From JADGGV01 sp035715725 (GTDB lineage: Bacteria; Gemmatimonadota; Gemmatimonadetes; Longimicrobiales; RSA9): DNA of 64,000 bases. This document shows positions 1-10,047 of the stretch, piece after piece. Position numbers and translations under genes: made by a program. The notes beneath the pieces were generated by a model, which was given only the letters and a program-made list of their open reading frames with translations, did not search any database and was not told the DNA's origin. The first letter of the stretch is position 1. The number at the start of each line of letters is the position of its first letter. The stretch is taken from the NCBI GenBank assembly GCA_035715725.1, contig DASTKT010000143.1, positions 24,198 through 88,197 on the forward strand, read 5' to 3'.

Positions 1-794
1 ACGAGCACGTGCGTCACCTCCCCCGGTCGGACCGCCGGGTTGAGCAGGTAGCTCTTCCGCCACCCGGTGTCCGCTTCCTCGATCCCGACCACGGTTCCGA
101 TCGGGATGCCGCGCGGGAAGATCCCACCGCGCCCCGACGTCACGACGCGCGTCCCCGGGGCGATGTCCGTATGGAATGGCGCGCCGGTCAGCGAAAGCAT
201 GTCGTATTCCCGGAAGGCGCCGCCCCGCCGTGGCTCGACGATGCCGTACGCCACGCCGTCCGCCGTCATCGCGCTCGCCCGGAAGTCCGGATGGGTCCAG
301 TCGATGGCCTGCGAGGAGTGGTCCCCCACATCCCGGACCACGCCGATCAGGCCGGCAGCCGAGATCACCGGGCTACCGACCTGGACGCCGTCCGCACTCC
401 CGAGGCCGAGAAGAAACGTGCTCTCCGCGCCCTGCACGCCGGGGCGCAGCACCTCCGCCGGCAGGAACTTCGCCCCGGCCCGCTCCTTCAACCCCAGGAG
501 CCCGCGCAGCCGGCGGTTCTCTTCCGCCAGGCTCGCCTGCGCCGCCACCAGCGCGGCCAGCGAATCGCGCTGCGCGCTGAGCACCGAGACGTCGACGCTC
601 CCCTCGCGGCGCTCGACCAGTGTCTCCTGCCCCGCCAGGAACGGCCGTAGCACCGTCGACCGGACCGCGCTTCGGATCGGCTGTTTGACCGCCGCCGGGA
701 GGAAGAAGAGAAGCAGCGCGAGGAGCAGGACACCGCCCGCGATCACCGCATCCCGTCGCCGCCCGCTCCGTGTGCCGCCGAAATACTCTGCCAC
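1..794 (-). CDS. mreC: Rod shape-determining protein MreC (3' end beyond window)
   Basis: MreC is the bitopic scaffold that links cytoplasmic MreB filaments to periplasmic peptidoglycan synthases. The visible 264 codons start with GTG at 794, directly after the mreB TAA, so the two genes are translationally adjacent. The product has a basic N-terminus, one membrane segment at about residues 16-35, a coiled-coil stretch with AEENRRLRGLLG near residue 95, and then the two-barrel MreC domain (GSPVISAAGLIGVV, GIFPRGIPIGTV). The gene runs off the left edge, so the C-terminus and any following mreD are not visible. Confidence 0.93.
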   Translation of the reverse strand, partial: MAEYFGGTRSGRRRDAVIAGGVLLLALLLFFLPAAVKQPIRSAVRSTVLRPFLAGQETLVERREGSVDVSVLSAQRDSLAALVAAQASLAEENRRLRGLLGLKERAGAKFLPAEVLRPGVQGAESTFLLGLGSADGVQVGSPVISAAGLIGVVRDVGDHSSQAIDWTHPDFRASAMTADGVAYGIVEPRRGGAFREYDMLSLTGAPFHTDIAPGTRVVTSGRGGIFPRGIPIGTVVGIEEADTGWRKSYLLNPAVRPGEVTHVL

Positions 795-1841
795 TTAGGT
801 GTTCAGCACGCTGCGGAACCGCTCGAACTCGTCCAGGATGCGCCCCGCCCCGCGGACGACGCACGTGAGCGGCTCCTCGTCCACGTGGATCGGCAGGCTC
901 GTGTCGTGCGCCAGCAGTTGGTCCAGTCCCCGGATCAGCGCGCCGCCCCCCGTCATCACGATCCCCCGGTCCACGATGTCCGACGCCAGCTCGGGGGGCG
1001 TGATCTCCAGCGCCCGGCGCACCGCGTCCACGATCGCCTGGATCGGCTCCTGGATGCACTCCCGGATTTCCTGCGAGTGTACCCGCACCGTCTTCGGGAT
1101 GCCGCTGACGAGGTCGCGCCCCTTGACTTCCATCTCCCGCTCGTCGCCGTTGTTGAACGCGGACCCGATCTGGATCTTGATCGCCTCCGCCGTCGGCTCG
1201 CCGATCAGCAGGTTGTAGTTCTTGCGCAAGAACGTCACGATCGCGCTGTCGATCTCGTCGCCGCCGACCCGGATCGACGTGTCCGACACGATCCCGCTGA
1301 GCGCGATCACCGCGATCTCCGTCGTGCCGCCGCCGATGTCGATCACCATGTTCCCCGTCGGGGTGTCGACGGGGAGGCCGACGCCGATGGCCGCGGCCAT
1401 CGGCTCGGCCACCATGAAGACCTCCTTCGCCCCCGCTGCGTTCGCGCTCGAGCGCACCGCCCGCCTCTCCAACTCCGTGATCCCCGACGGCACGCCGACG
1501 ATGACTCGCGGCTTCATCTTGAAGAGCCGCTTGGCCGTCACCGTACGCAAGAAATGGCGCAGCATGATCTCGGTGATGTCGACGTCCGCGATCACGCCGT
1601 CCTTGAGCGGCCGCACCGCCATGATCCCCTCGGGCGTGCGGCCCAGCATCCGCTTCGCCTCGAGGCCGATGCCCTTGATCCGGTTCGTCCCCCGCTCCAC
1701 CGCGACCACCGATGGCTCGTTCAGGACGATCCCTTCACCCTTCACATAGACCAGCGTATTGGCTGTCCCCAGATCCACGGCAATGTCGTTCACGGGGATC
1801 AGGCGGCCGGAGCTCAGCAGTGTACGGATCGACATAGCCAT
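795..1841 (-). CDS. mreB: Rod shape-determining protein MreB
   Basis: Bacterial actin homologue of 348 residues that polymerises under the inner membrane and guides lateral wall synthesis. It shows the phosphate-1 motif DLGTANTLVY near residue 22, the phosphate-2 motif IDIGGGTTEIAVI and the adenosine motif VMTGGGALIRGLDQ. The length is that of the family. A purine-rich GAAGGGG lies just upstream of the ATG at 1841; a second ATG two codons later is an alternative start. It is first of the mreB-mreC unit and a candidate promoter sits about 100 bases upstream. Confidence 0.96.
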   Translation of the reverse strand: MAMSIRTLLSSGRLIPVNDIAVDLGTANTLVYVKGEGIVLNEPSVVAVERGTNRIKGIGLEAKRMLGRTPEGIMAVRPLKDGVIADVDITEIMLRHFLRTVTAKRLFKMKPRVIVGVPSGITELERRAVRSSANAAGAKEVFMVAEPMAAAIGVGLPVDTPTGNMVIDIGGGTTEIAVIALSGIVSDTSIRVGGDEIDSAIVTFLRKNYNLLIGEPTAEAIKIQIGSAFNNGDEREMEVKGRDLVSGIPKTVRVHSQEIRECIQEPIQAIVDAVRRALEITPPELASDIVDRGIVMTGGGALIRGLDQLLAHDTSLPIHVDEEPLTCVVRGAGRILDEFERFRSVLNT

Positions 1842-1937
1842 CGTGCAGCCCCTTCGGCAGGGCCCAGAAGATGTCCGGGGCGGCCGCCGGACGGCGGCGG
1901 CGGGAATGAAGGTCTACGCAGACCGTTGAGAACAGCA

Positions 1938-1966
1938 AAGTTAACGGCGCTCATTATCGCCTGCAA
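1938..1966 (-). promoter_or_regulatory. Candidate sigma70-type promoter for mreB-mreC
   Basis: Reading the minus strand, TTGCAG (1966-1961) and TAACTT (1943-1938) are separated by 17 bases, in the gap between dut and mreB. The -35 is close to consensus and the -10 matches only in part, so this is a plausible but unproven start of the mre transcript. Confidence 0.4.
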
Positions 1967-1977
1967 GGGACGACGAA

Positions 1978-1994
1978 GGCGCGGAAACCGCGCC
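1978..1994 (-). terminator. Short perfect hairpin after dut, possible weak terminator
   Basis: A 7-bp perfect stem (GGCGCGG / CCGCGCC) closes a 3-base loop 28 bases after the dut stop and just upstream of the mreB promoter candidate. On the minus strand it is followed by TTCGTCGT and not by a clean U-tract. It may end the rpsO-pnp-ald-dut transcript, but the weak tail keeps confidence low. Confidence 0.3.
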
Positions 1995-2021
1995 GGCACT
2001 GGCTTCCCGCACGGGCGCGGA

Positions 2022-2471
2022 TCACCGGCCCGTGCTGCCGAAACCACCGGCGCCCCGGCCGCTCGCCGGCAGCGATGCGGCCGCCTCCCACTCGATTCTC
2101 GGCACGAAGCCCACCAGAAGTTGAGCGATCCGCTCCCCGTGGGCGATCGACTGCGGCTCGGCGTCGAGGTTGATCAGCGGGACGCCGATCTCCCCGCGGT
2201 AGTCGCTGTCGATCGTTCCCGGGGCGTTCAGGATGCCGATCCCGTGCCGGACGGCGAGGCCCGACCGCGGCCGCACCTGCGCCTCCATCCCGGGCGGCAG
2301 CGCGATCGCGATCCCCGTGGGGACGAGCAGCCGTCCGAGCGGCGGGATCGTCACGGACGGGCCGGCATTGCGGAGGTCGACGGCGGCGGAGCCCTCCGTG
2401 GCGTACGTCGGCAGCGGCCAATCGGCCGGATAGTTGTCCAGGCGCTGAATGAGGATTCGGATCGACTCCAC
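2022..2471 (-). CDS. dut: Deoxyuridine 5'-triphosphate nucleotidohydrolase (dUTPase)
   Basis: Hydrolyses dUTP to dUMP and pyrophosphate, keeping uracil out of DNA and feeding thymidylate synthesis. The trimeric dUTPase motifs are present: AAVDL near the start, PRSGLA, the substrate loop NAPGTIDSDYRGEIGVPLIN, GERIAQLL and the C-terminal P-loop-like GAGGFGSTG. The GTG at 2471 gives 149 residues and an N-terminus of family type (VESIRILIQRL, then LPTYATEG); an ATG at 2531 would add 20 Pro/Arg-rich residues that look non-native. It follows ald at a gap of about 130 bases. Confidence 0.93.
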   Translation of the reverse strand: MESIRILIQRLDNYPADWPLPTYATEGSAAVDLRNAGPSVTIPPLGRLLVPTGIAIALPPGMEAQVRPRSGLAVRHGIGILNAPGTIDSDYRGEIGVPLINLDAEPQSIAHGERIAQLLVGFVPRIEWEAAASLPASGRGAGGFGSTGR

Positions 2472-2601
2472 GGGTCTCACGGCTCCGGCTGGAGGCTCGA
2501 CGGCTGGGACCGGCTGGCGGGATGGTCGCACCCGCGCCCCCGGACCGACTCGGCGGCCCGGGGGCGCGGATCCCGGCTACGGGCGGGACCACGGAGCCGG
2601 A

Positions 2602-3714
2602 TCAGAGCACCTCCTCGACCGGCGTGTAGGACAGTCCGAAGGCCTCCGCCACGCCCGGGTAGGTGACCTTGCCGTTCGCCACGTTGACGCCGAGCGCCAG
2701 TGCGCGGTCCTCCTGGCAGGCCCGACGCCAGCCCTTCTGCGCGAGCACCACCGCGTACGGGAACGTCGCGTTCGTCAGCGCCAGCGTCGACGTGCGCGGC
2801 ACCGCGCCCGGCATGTTCGCCACCGCGTAGTGGATGACGCCATCCACCACGTAGATCGGGTCCTCGTGCGTCGTGGGGTGGATCGTCTCGACGCAGCCCC
2901 CCTGGTCCACGGCGACGTCGACGATGACCGAGCCCGGCTGCATCCGCTTCAGATCCTCCCGCCGGATCAGCTTCGGCGCCTTCGCGCCCGGCAGCAGCAC
3001 CGCGCCGACCACGATGTCGGCCTTCTCGATCTGCTCCAGGATGTTGTGCCGGCTCGAGTGCATCGTCACCACGTTCGCCGGCATCACGTCGGCCAGGTAG
3101 CGCAGCCGGTTGAGCGAGAGGTCGAGGATGATCGTGCGGGCGCCCAGCCCCGCCGCCATCCGGGCGGCGTTCGAGCCCACGATCCCGCCGCCGATCACCA
3201 CCACCGTCGCCGGTTCCACGCCGGGCACGCCGCCCAGCAGGATCCCGCGCCCGCCGAAGTACTTCTCGAGGTACTTGGCCCCTTCCTGCACCGCCATTCG
3301 GCCGGCCACCTCGCTCATCGGCGTGAGCAGCGGCAGCTCGCCCGTCGGGAGCTGCACGGTCTCGTACGCGATCGCGATCGCGCCGGAGTCGATGACGGCC
3401 CGCGTCAGCCGTTCGTCCGCCGCGAAGTGGAAGTACGTGAAGATGACCTGCCCCTCCCGCATCCGCGGCCACTCGACTGCGATCGGCTCCTTCACCTTCA
3501 GGATCATCTCGGCGCGCCGCCAGACGTCGTCCGGCCCGTCGATCAGTTGCGCGCCCGCCGCCTCGTACCGCTCGTCCTCGAAGCCACTCCCCTGTCCGGC
3601 GCCCCGCTCCACCAGCACCGTATGCCCCGCCTGGACCAGCGTCTCCGCCCCGCCTGGCACCAGCGCCACACGGTTCTCGTTGGTCTTGATCTCCTTCGGC
3701 ACTCCGATGATCAT
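2602..3714 (-). CDS. ald: Alanine dehydrogenase
   Basis: NAD-dependent reversible oxidative deamination of L-alanine to pyruvate and ammonium. The 370-residue product has the family N-terminus MIIGVPKEIKTNENRVAL, substrate-binding VKEP and the Rossmann motif VVVIGGGIVGSNAARMAAGLG. Conserved Ala-DH blocks VDVAVDQGGC and NMPGAVPRTSTLALTNATFP follow. The start at 3714 was chosen because it begins with the conserved family sequence; the open frame extends a further 35 codons into the neighbouring protease region. It lies 25 bases after the M16 protease stop, so it is probably co-transcribed with pnp and rpsO. Confidence 0.95.
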   Translation of the reverse strand: MIIGVPKEIKTNENRVALVPGGAETLVQAGHTVLVERGAGQGSGFEDERYEAAGAQLIDGPDDVWRRAEMILKVKEPIAVEWPRMREGQVIFTYFHFAADERLTRAVIDSGAIAIAYETVQLPTGELPLLTPMSEVAGRMAVQEGAKYLEKYFGGRGILLGGVPGVEPATVVVIGGGIVGSNAARMAAGLGARTIILDLSLNRLRYLADVMPANVVTMHSSRHNILEQIEKADIVVGAVLLPGAKAPKLIRREDLKRMQPGSVIVDVAVDQGGCVETIHPTTHEDPIYVVDGVIHYAVANMPGAVPRTSTLALTNATFPYAVVLAQKGWRRACQEDRALALGVNVANGKVTYPGVAEAFGLSYTPVEEVL

Positions 3715-3739
3715 GGCTCTCGCTCGCAGAATGATCGTG

Positions 3740-5007
3740 TCAGGCCTCGGCGCCGGGCCCCAGGCGGACCACCACCTGGCGCGCGGGGTCGAAGTATTCG
3801 GCCGCCAGCGCGGCCACATCGTCGCGGGTCACCGCATCCACCCGCGCCACCAGCTCGTCCAGTCCGAGGTACGGCTCGTCGTAGAGCGCGCAGCCCGCCA
3901 GCCGATGCAGCCGTGCGCTGCTCGATTCCAGAGCCAGAACCATCTGTCCCTTCACCTGGCCCTTCGTGTCGTCCAGCTCCTCCGCCGTGAGCCCCTCGCG
4001 GGCGAGCCGCGCCATCTCGTCGCGGATCACTGCCGCCGCCTGCTCCGCGCTGTCGTGCCGGGTGCCGACGTACACGCCGCTGATCCCCGCGTCGCGGTAC
4101 AGCGACTGGAACGAATAGATCGCGTACGCCAGGCCCAGCTCCTCGCGCACCCGCTGGAACAGCCGCGAACTCATCCCTCCGCCGAAGGCGCTGGAGAGCA
4201 GGACGAGCGCATACCGCCGCGAGTCACCGTGGCCGAACGTCCGGGTGCCGAGGACAATATGGGATTGCGCCGAGGGGCGCGCCACTCGCACCTCCCGCGG
4301 CGGCTGCATCGCGGGCGCAGAGAGCGCGGCGGGCCGACTCCCGGCCCCCCGGCGGCCGTCCAGGAGCGACTGGATTCGGTCGACCACGGCCTCGTGACGC
4401 ACGTTTCCGGCGGCCGCGATGATGAGGGAAGCGCTACGGTAATGGTCGTCGTGGACGCGGCGTAGGTCCGCGGCGGAGATCGCGGCTACCGTCTCCGGGG
4501 TCCCGAGGATGGTGTAACCGTAGGGATGGTCGCCCCAGAGGGCCTCGGCATGGAGGTCGAAGACGAGGTCGTCCGGCGTGTCGTCGACCGTGGCGATCTC
4601 CTCGAGCACGACATTGCGCTCGAGCTCCAGGTCCTCGACGCGGAGGAGGGGGTCCAGCACGAGGTCGGCCAGGACGTCGAGCGCCGTGCCGACGTCCTCG
4701 TCGAGCACCCGGGCCTGGTAGCTCGTGTGCTCCCGCGTGGTGTAGGCATCCAGGCTACCGCCCAAACGCTCCAGGACCAGCGCGATCTCGCGGGCCGTGC
4801 GCGTGCGCGTGCCCTTGAACACCATGTGCTCCAGCAGATGGGCGAGGCCCATCTCGGAGCGACGCTCGTGCGCCGAGCCGAAACGGACCCAGACCCCCAC
4901 CGACGCCGAGCGAACGCCCGGCATCTCCTCGGTGAGCACCTCGAGCCCGTCTCCAAGCTCGGCGCGTTGAAAGCGGCCGGTCTCCCCGGCCACGACACCG
5001 GCCTCGC

Positions 5008-5011
<4 letters not shown>
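3740..5011 (-). CDS. M16 family zinc metallopeptidase
   Basis: A 423-residue inverzincin peptidase of the bacterial PqqL/processing-protease type. The inverted zinc motif HLLEH lies at residues 58-62, with the downstream glutamate ligand in LERNVVLEEIATVDD. The C-terminal half carries the R/Y region (FGGGMSSRLFQRVREELGLAY) characteristic of a full M16 pair of half-domains. The GTG start overlaps the pnp stop as GTGA, with AGGAG upstream, indicating translational coupling. A pnp-adjacent M16 gene is a common bacterial arrangement. The physiological substrate is unknown. Confidence 0.93.
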
Positions 5012-7092
<2,081 letters not shown>

Positions 7093-7107
7093 GAGGTCCT
7101 TGATCCG

Positions 7108-7365
7108 TTAGTGGCGCAGGCCGAGATCCGCGATGATCTCGCGGTAGCGGTTCACATCCGTGCGGCGGAGGTACTCCAGGAGGCGCCGCCGCTTCCCGAC
7201 CATCATGAGCAGGCCGCGCCGGCCGTGATGGTCCTTCGGATGCTGGCGGAAATGCTCGTTGAGCTCGTTGATGCGCTGCGTGAGGAGCGCGACCTGCACC
7301 GGCGCGCTCCCCCGGTCGTTTTCGTGGAGCTGGTACTTCTTGATGACCTCGTCCCTGGTCGCCAT
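7108..7365 (-). CDS. rpsO: 30S ribosomal protein S15
   Basis: Primary-binding protein of the 30S platform that contacts 16S rRNA helices 20-22. The 85-residue product carries the S15 signature region TQRINELNEHFRQHPKDHHG and RRLLEYLRRTD. The ATG at 7365 is preceded by GGAGG at seven-base spacing; an upstream in-frame start at 7416 would add 17 residues absent from the family. It is first of the rpsO-pnp operon. In other bacteria S15 represses its own leader; no leader fold was resolved here. Confidence 0.97.
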   Translation of the reverse strand: MATRDEVIKKYQLHENDRGSAPVQVALLTQRINELNEHFRQHPKDHHGRRGLLMMVGKRRRLLEYLRRTDVNRYREIIADLGLRH

Positions 7366-7425
7366 GTCCTGGCCTCCGCGAGAGTCTACGCTGATCGGGA
7401 AGCGAAGGGTTCGCATGTCCGATAT

Positions 7426-8412
7426 CTATGTAGCCCTTGATTGTAACCGTGCCTCGGACCCGCGGCAAGCACCGGTCCCCGCCGCCAGGGCCGCCCGCGC
7501 CGCCTCGCAGTCGGCCCCCATCGCCTCGATCAGCTCGGCCGCCGAGCCGAACCGATGGATCTCCCGGATCCATGCGCAGAACTCGATGCGGAGCTCGTCG
7601 CCGTAGATGTCCTCCGCGAAGTCGAAGAGGTGCAGCTCCACGGTCGGTGCGGCGCCGGAAAACGTGGGCCGCGGCCCGAGGTGCAGCACACCTTCGCGCT
7701 CGCGTCGACGGACCAGCGCGCGGACCGCGTAGATGCCAGGACGCGGGAGCAGCTTCTCGGCCGCGGCGACCGCCAGGTTCGCGGTGGCGAAGCCGAGCTC
7801 GCGGCCGCGGCCATCGCCGCGGACGACGGGGGCGCGCAGCGAGTAGGGCCGGCCGAGGCCTTCGGCGGCGGCCGCGACGTCGCCCTCCTCGAGGGCGTGG
7901 CGGATCCGGGAGGAGGACACCGGCTCCCCGCCCATCATGATCGCTGGCACGACGTGGACCTCGAAGCCGCGCTGCTGGCCGATGCGGCGCAGCGTGTCGA
8001 CATCGCCGCTCCGGCCTCGGCCGAAGCCGTGGTCGTAGCCGATGACGAGGCGGCGCATGTGGAGGCGGCCGATGAGGATCTCGTCGACGAAGCGCTCGGG
8101 CGTGTACCGGGACAGGTCGGGCGTGAAGGGGAGGAAGACGGCGTAATCGATGCCGGACTCGGCCAGGATCTCCTCCTTCTCCTCGGGCGTGGTCAGTAGT
8201 GGCGGCGCAGCCTCCGGGCGGACGATGCGGAGTGGGTGCGGATGGAACGTCGCCAGGACGCTGCGGCGCCCGTCCGCTTCGGCCCAGCGCCGCGTCTCCT
8301 GAAGCACGGCCCAGTGGCCGCGGTGCACCCCGTCGAACGTGCCGACGGTGACCACGGACCCGGCCGGCCGTTCCGGGACACCGGGGGCGCCCGGGAAGTC
8401 GAGCGCGGTCAT
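7426..8412 (-). CDS. ribF: Bifunctional riboflavin kinase / FAD synthetase
   Basis: Converts riboflavin to FMN and FMN to FAD. The 328-residue protein has the nucleotidyltransferase domain first, with GTFDGVHRGH at residues 24-33, TFHPHP and the ISSTKIR-like SSSRIRHAL. The riboflavin-kinase domain follows, with GRELGFATANL and a GIYAV strand. The ATG overlaps the truB stop as ATGA, so translation is coupled to truB. The order rbfA-truB-ribF-rpsO is conserved in many bacteria. Confidence 0.96.
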   Translation of the reverse strand: MTALDFPGAPGVPERPAGSVVTVGTFDGVHRGHWAVLQETRRWAEADGRRSVLATFHPHPLRIVRPEAAPPLLTTPEEKEEILAESGIDYAVFLPFTPDLSRYTPERFVDEILIGRLHMRRLVIGYDHGFGRGRSGDVDTLRRIGQQRGFEVHVVPAIMMGGEPVSSSRIRHALEEGDVAAAAEGLGRPYSLRAPVVRGDGRGRELGFATANLAVAAAEKLLPRPGIYAVRALVRRREREGVLHLGPRPTFSGAAPTVELHLFDFAEDIYGDELRIEFCAWIREIHRFGSAAELIEAMGADCEAARAALAAGTGACRGSEARLQSRAT

Positions 8413-9284
8413 GCGAATACCTTCCGCGGCCGGAGCAGCCCGCCCCGCGCCTCGGCCACGGCGATGAGACCGCCGTCGTGGACCACGGCGACGAGCGTCT
8501 CCTCCGGAAGGCCATCCGGCGCGCTGATCGGGGCGCCGTGGGAGATCTCCTCGGCCTCGCGCGCATCCGCCTGGGCGGGCGGGAGGTGCGAGAGGGCGCT
8601 CGCCGGGGAAAGCCAGGCTTGCGCGACGGTCTCCGGATCGCCCAGCCGGTCGAGGGGCACGGCCACGCCCACGTCGTGCCGGCCGATCCGCGTGCGTCGC
8701 AACGCGACCAGGTGCCCGCCGGTGCCCAGGCGCTCGCCCAGGTCGCGGGCGATGGACCGGATGTAGGTCCCGCTGGAGCACTCCACGTCGAATTCGACGT
8801 CCGGCAGGTCGAGTCCTACGACATCGATGCCGTGGATCGTCACCGGCACCGCCGGCAGATCGACGGGCTCGCCGCGGCGCGCCCGCTCGTACATCCGCTC
8901 CCCGCCTTGCTTCTTGGCGGAATAGGCCGGCGGGACCTGGAGCTGCGGCCCGACCATGGCCTGGAGCGCCGCCTCGACCTCGGCGGCCGACAGATCGCGC
9001 CACGTCTCCGACCCGCCAATCGGCCTCCCCGTGCGGTCGTCCGTGTCGGTCGCGATCCCGAGCCGCGCCAGGGCACGGTAAGTCTTCGGCAGGCCCGTGA
9101 GATACTCCGCGATGCGGGTCGCGCGGCCGACGCACAGCAGGAGAAGCCCCGACGCGAACGGGTCGAGGGTGCCGGTGTGTCCGATGCGACGCACCCCCAG
9201 CACCCGGCGAGCGACGGCGACGGCGTCGTGCGAGGTGGGCCCTTCCGGCTTGTCGACCGGAAGTACGCCGTCAGGAACCGTCAT
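8409..9284 (-). CDS. truB: tRNA pseudouridine-55 synthase
   Basis: Isomerises U55 in the T-loop of tRNAs. The 291-residue product has family motif I (LPVDKPEGPTSHD) and the catalytic motif HTGTLDPFASGLL with the nucleophile at Asp41. YSAKKQGGERMYERARRGE and SSGTYIRSIARDLG follow, and a short C-terminal PUA-like tail ends the protein. The ATG at 9284 lies inside the last codons of rbfA (14-base overlap); the longer open frame upstream is out-of-frame rbfA sequence. Confidence 0.95.
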   Translation of the reverse strand: MTVPDGVLPVDKPEGPTSHDAVAVARRVLGVRRIGHTGTLDPFASGLLLLCVGRATRIAEYLTGLPKTYRALARLGIATDTDDRTGRPIGGSETWRDLSAAEVEAALQAMVGPQLQVPPAYSAKKQGGERMYERARRGEPVDLPAVPVTIHGIDVVGLDLPDVEFDVECSSGTYIRSIARDLGERLGTGGHLVALRRTRIGRHDVGVAVPLDRLGDPETVAQAWLSPASALSHLPPAQADAREAEEISHGAPISAPDGLPEETLVAVVHDGGLIAVAEARGGLLRPRKVFA

Positions 9285-9663
9285 CTTCCTCGGAGGCTTC
9301 GACGTCGCCTTCCTCGCGTCCCTGGTTCGCCAGCGCTTCGCCGAGCAGCGCCTCGATGTGCCGCGCCCGCGCGAGCGTCTCATCGAGCTCGAAGCGGAGC
9401 TCGGGCACGCGCCGAATGTGGAGGCGGCGGCCCAGCTCGCCGCGCACGAACGGCGTGGCGGCGCGGAGACCGTCCAGCAGCTCCGCGTTCCCACTCCCAT
9501 CCGCCAGCGGACTCACGAACACCCGGGCGAACGAGAGGTCCGGCGACACCCTCGCATCGGTGATCGTGACGAGGCCGACCCGCGGATCCTTCGCCTGCCC
9601 GCGCAGGATGTCGGTGATCTCCCGCCGGAACTGCTCATTGAGCCGCTCGACGCGACGTGGCAT
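9271..9663 (-). CDS. rbfA: Ribosome-binding factor A
   Basis: Small KH-type factor that assists late 30S maturation near the 5' end of 16S rRNA. The 130-residue product shows the RbfA pattern RRVERLNEQFRREI, DPRVGLVTITDARVSPDLS, and a C-terminal RVPELRFELDETL. The acidic tail (EEGDVEASEEDDGS) extends beyond the usual domain. The ATG at 9663 has GGAGG six bases upstream. Upstream in-frame ATGs at 9669 and 9699 overlap or precede that ribosome site. Confidence 0.94.
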   Translation of the reverse strand: MPRRVERLNEQFRREITDILRGQAKDPRVGLVTITDARVSPDLSFARVFVSPLADGSGNAELLDGLRAATPFVRGELGRRLHIRRVPELRFELDETLARARHIEALLGEALANQGREEGDVEASEEDDGS

Positions 9664-9701
9664 GTGCATCCTCCATGGCGGCGCGCAAGGCGCGGCCATG
9701 C

Positions 9702-9730
9702 AAAACGGCGGCCGCGCACGCGCGGCCGCC
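9702..9730 (-). terminator. Intrinsic terminator between ylxP and rbfA
   Basis: An 11-bp perfect all-G/C inverted repeat (9707-9717 with 9720-9730) is followed on the minus strand by TTTT. It starts 8 bases after the ylxP stop and separates the rimP-nusA-infB block from rbfA-truB. The U-run is short, so read-through is likely. Confidence 0.65.
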
Positions 9731-9737
9731 GCTCGGC

Positions 9738-10019
9738 TCAGTAGAACGTCCTGTAGCTATCGATGATCCGCGCCCGCGCCTCGCCGGCGACGAGCCGGTC
9801 GGCGTTCTCCAGCACGGACTCGGCGTGCCGGCGCTCGCCCGCTACGACGGCGGCGGTGAGCTCGGCTCGCTGCCACAGGTCCTGGTGTCCCGTCTCCGCC
9901 ACGGAGACGTTGAAGCGCTCGTGCAGCCGGTCCTTCAGGCTCTTCACGACGGAGCGCTTCTCCTTCAGCGAGTGGCAGCCGAAGACCTCCAGCTCCCACG
10001 CGATCACGCCGACCACCAC
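9738..10019 (-). CDS. ylxP: DUF503 (YlxP-like) family protein
   Basis: A 93-residue protein of the DUF503 family, normally encoded between infB and rbfA. Diagnostic sequence is the N-terminal VVGVIAWELEVFGCHSLKEK, then RSVVKSLKDRLHERFNVSVAE and a C-terminal strand ending SYRTFY. The molecular function is not established; association with ribosome assembly or 30S is suggested by gene order in many genomes. It lies 28 bases after infB, and an intrinsic terminator follows. Confidence 0.9.
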   Translation of the reverse strand: MVVGVIAWELEVFGCHSLKEKRSVVKSLKDRLHERFNVSVAETGHQDLWQRAELTAAVVAGERRHAESVLENADRLVAGEARARIIDSYRTFY

Positions 10020-10047
10020 CCCGCCCCTCCCCGCCGCCGCTGCAGGA

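Noticed and set aside
9..2666. Long plus-strand open frames across mreB-mreC-dut
   Set aside because: They are antisense shadows caused by high G+C; composition is Arg/Ala/Asp-rich with no motifs, while the minus strand encodes recognisable proteins.
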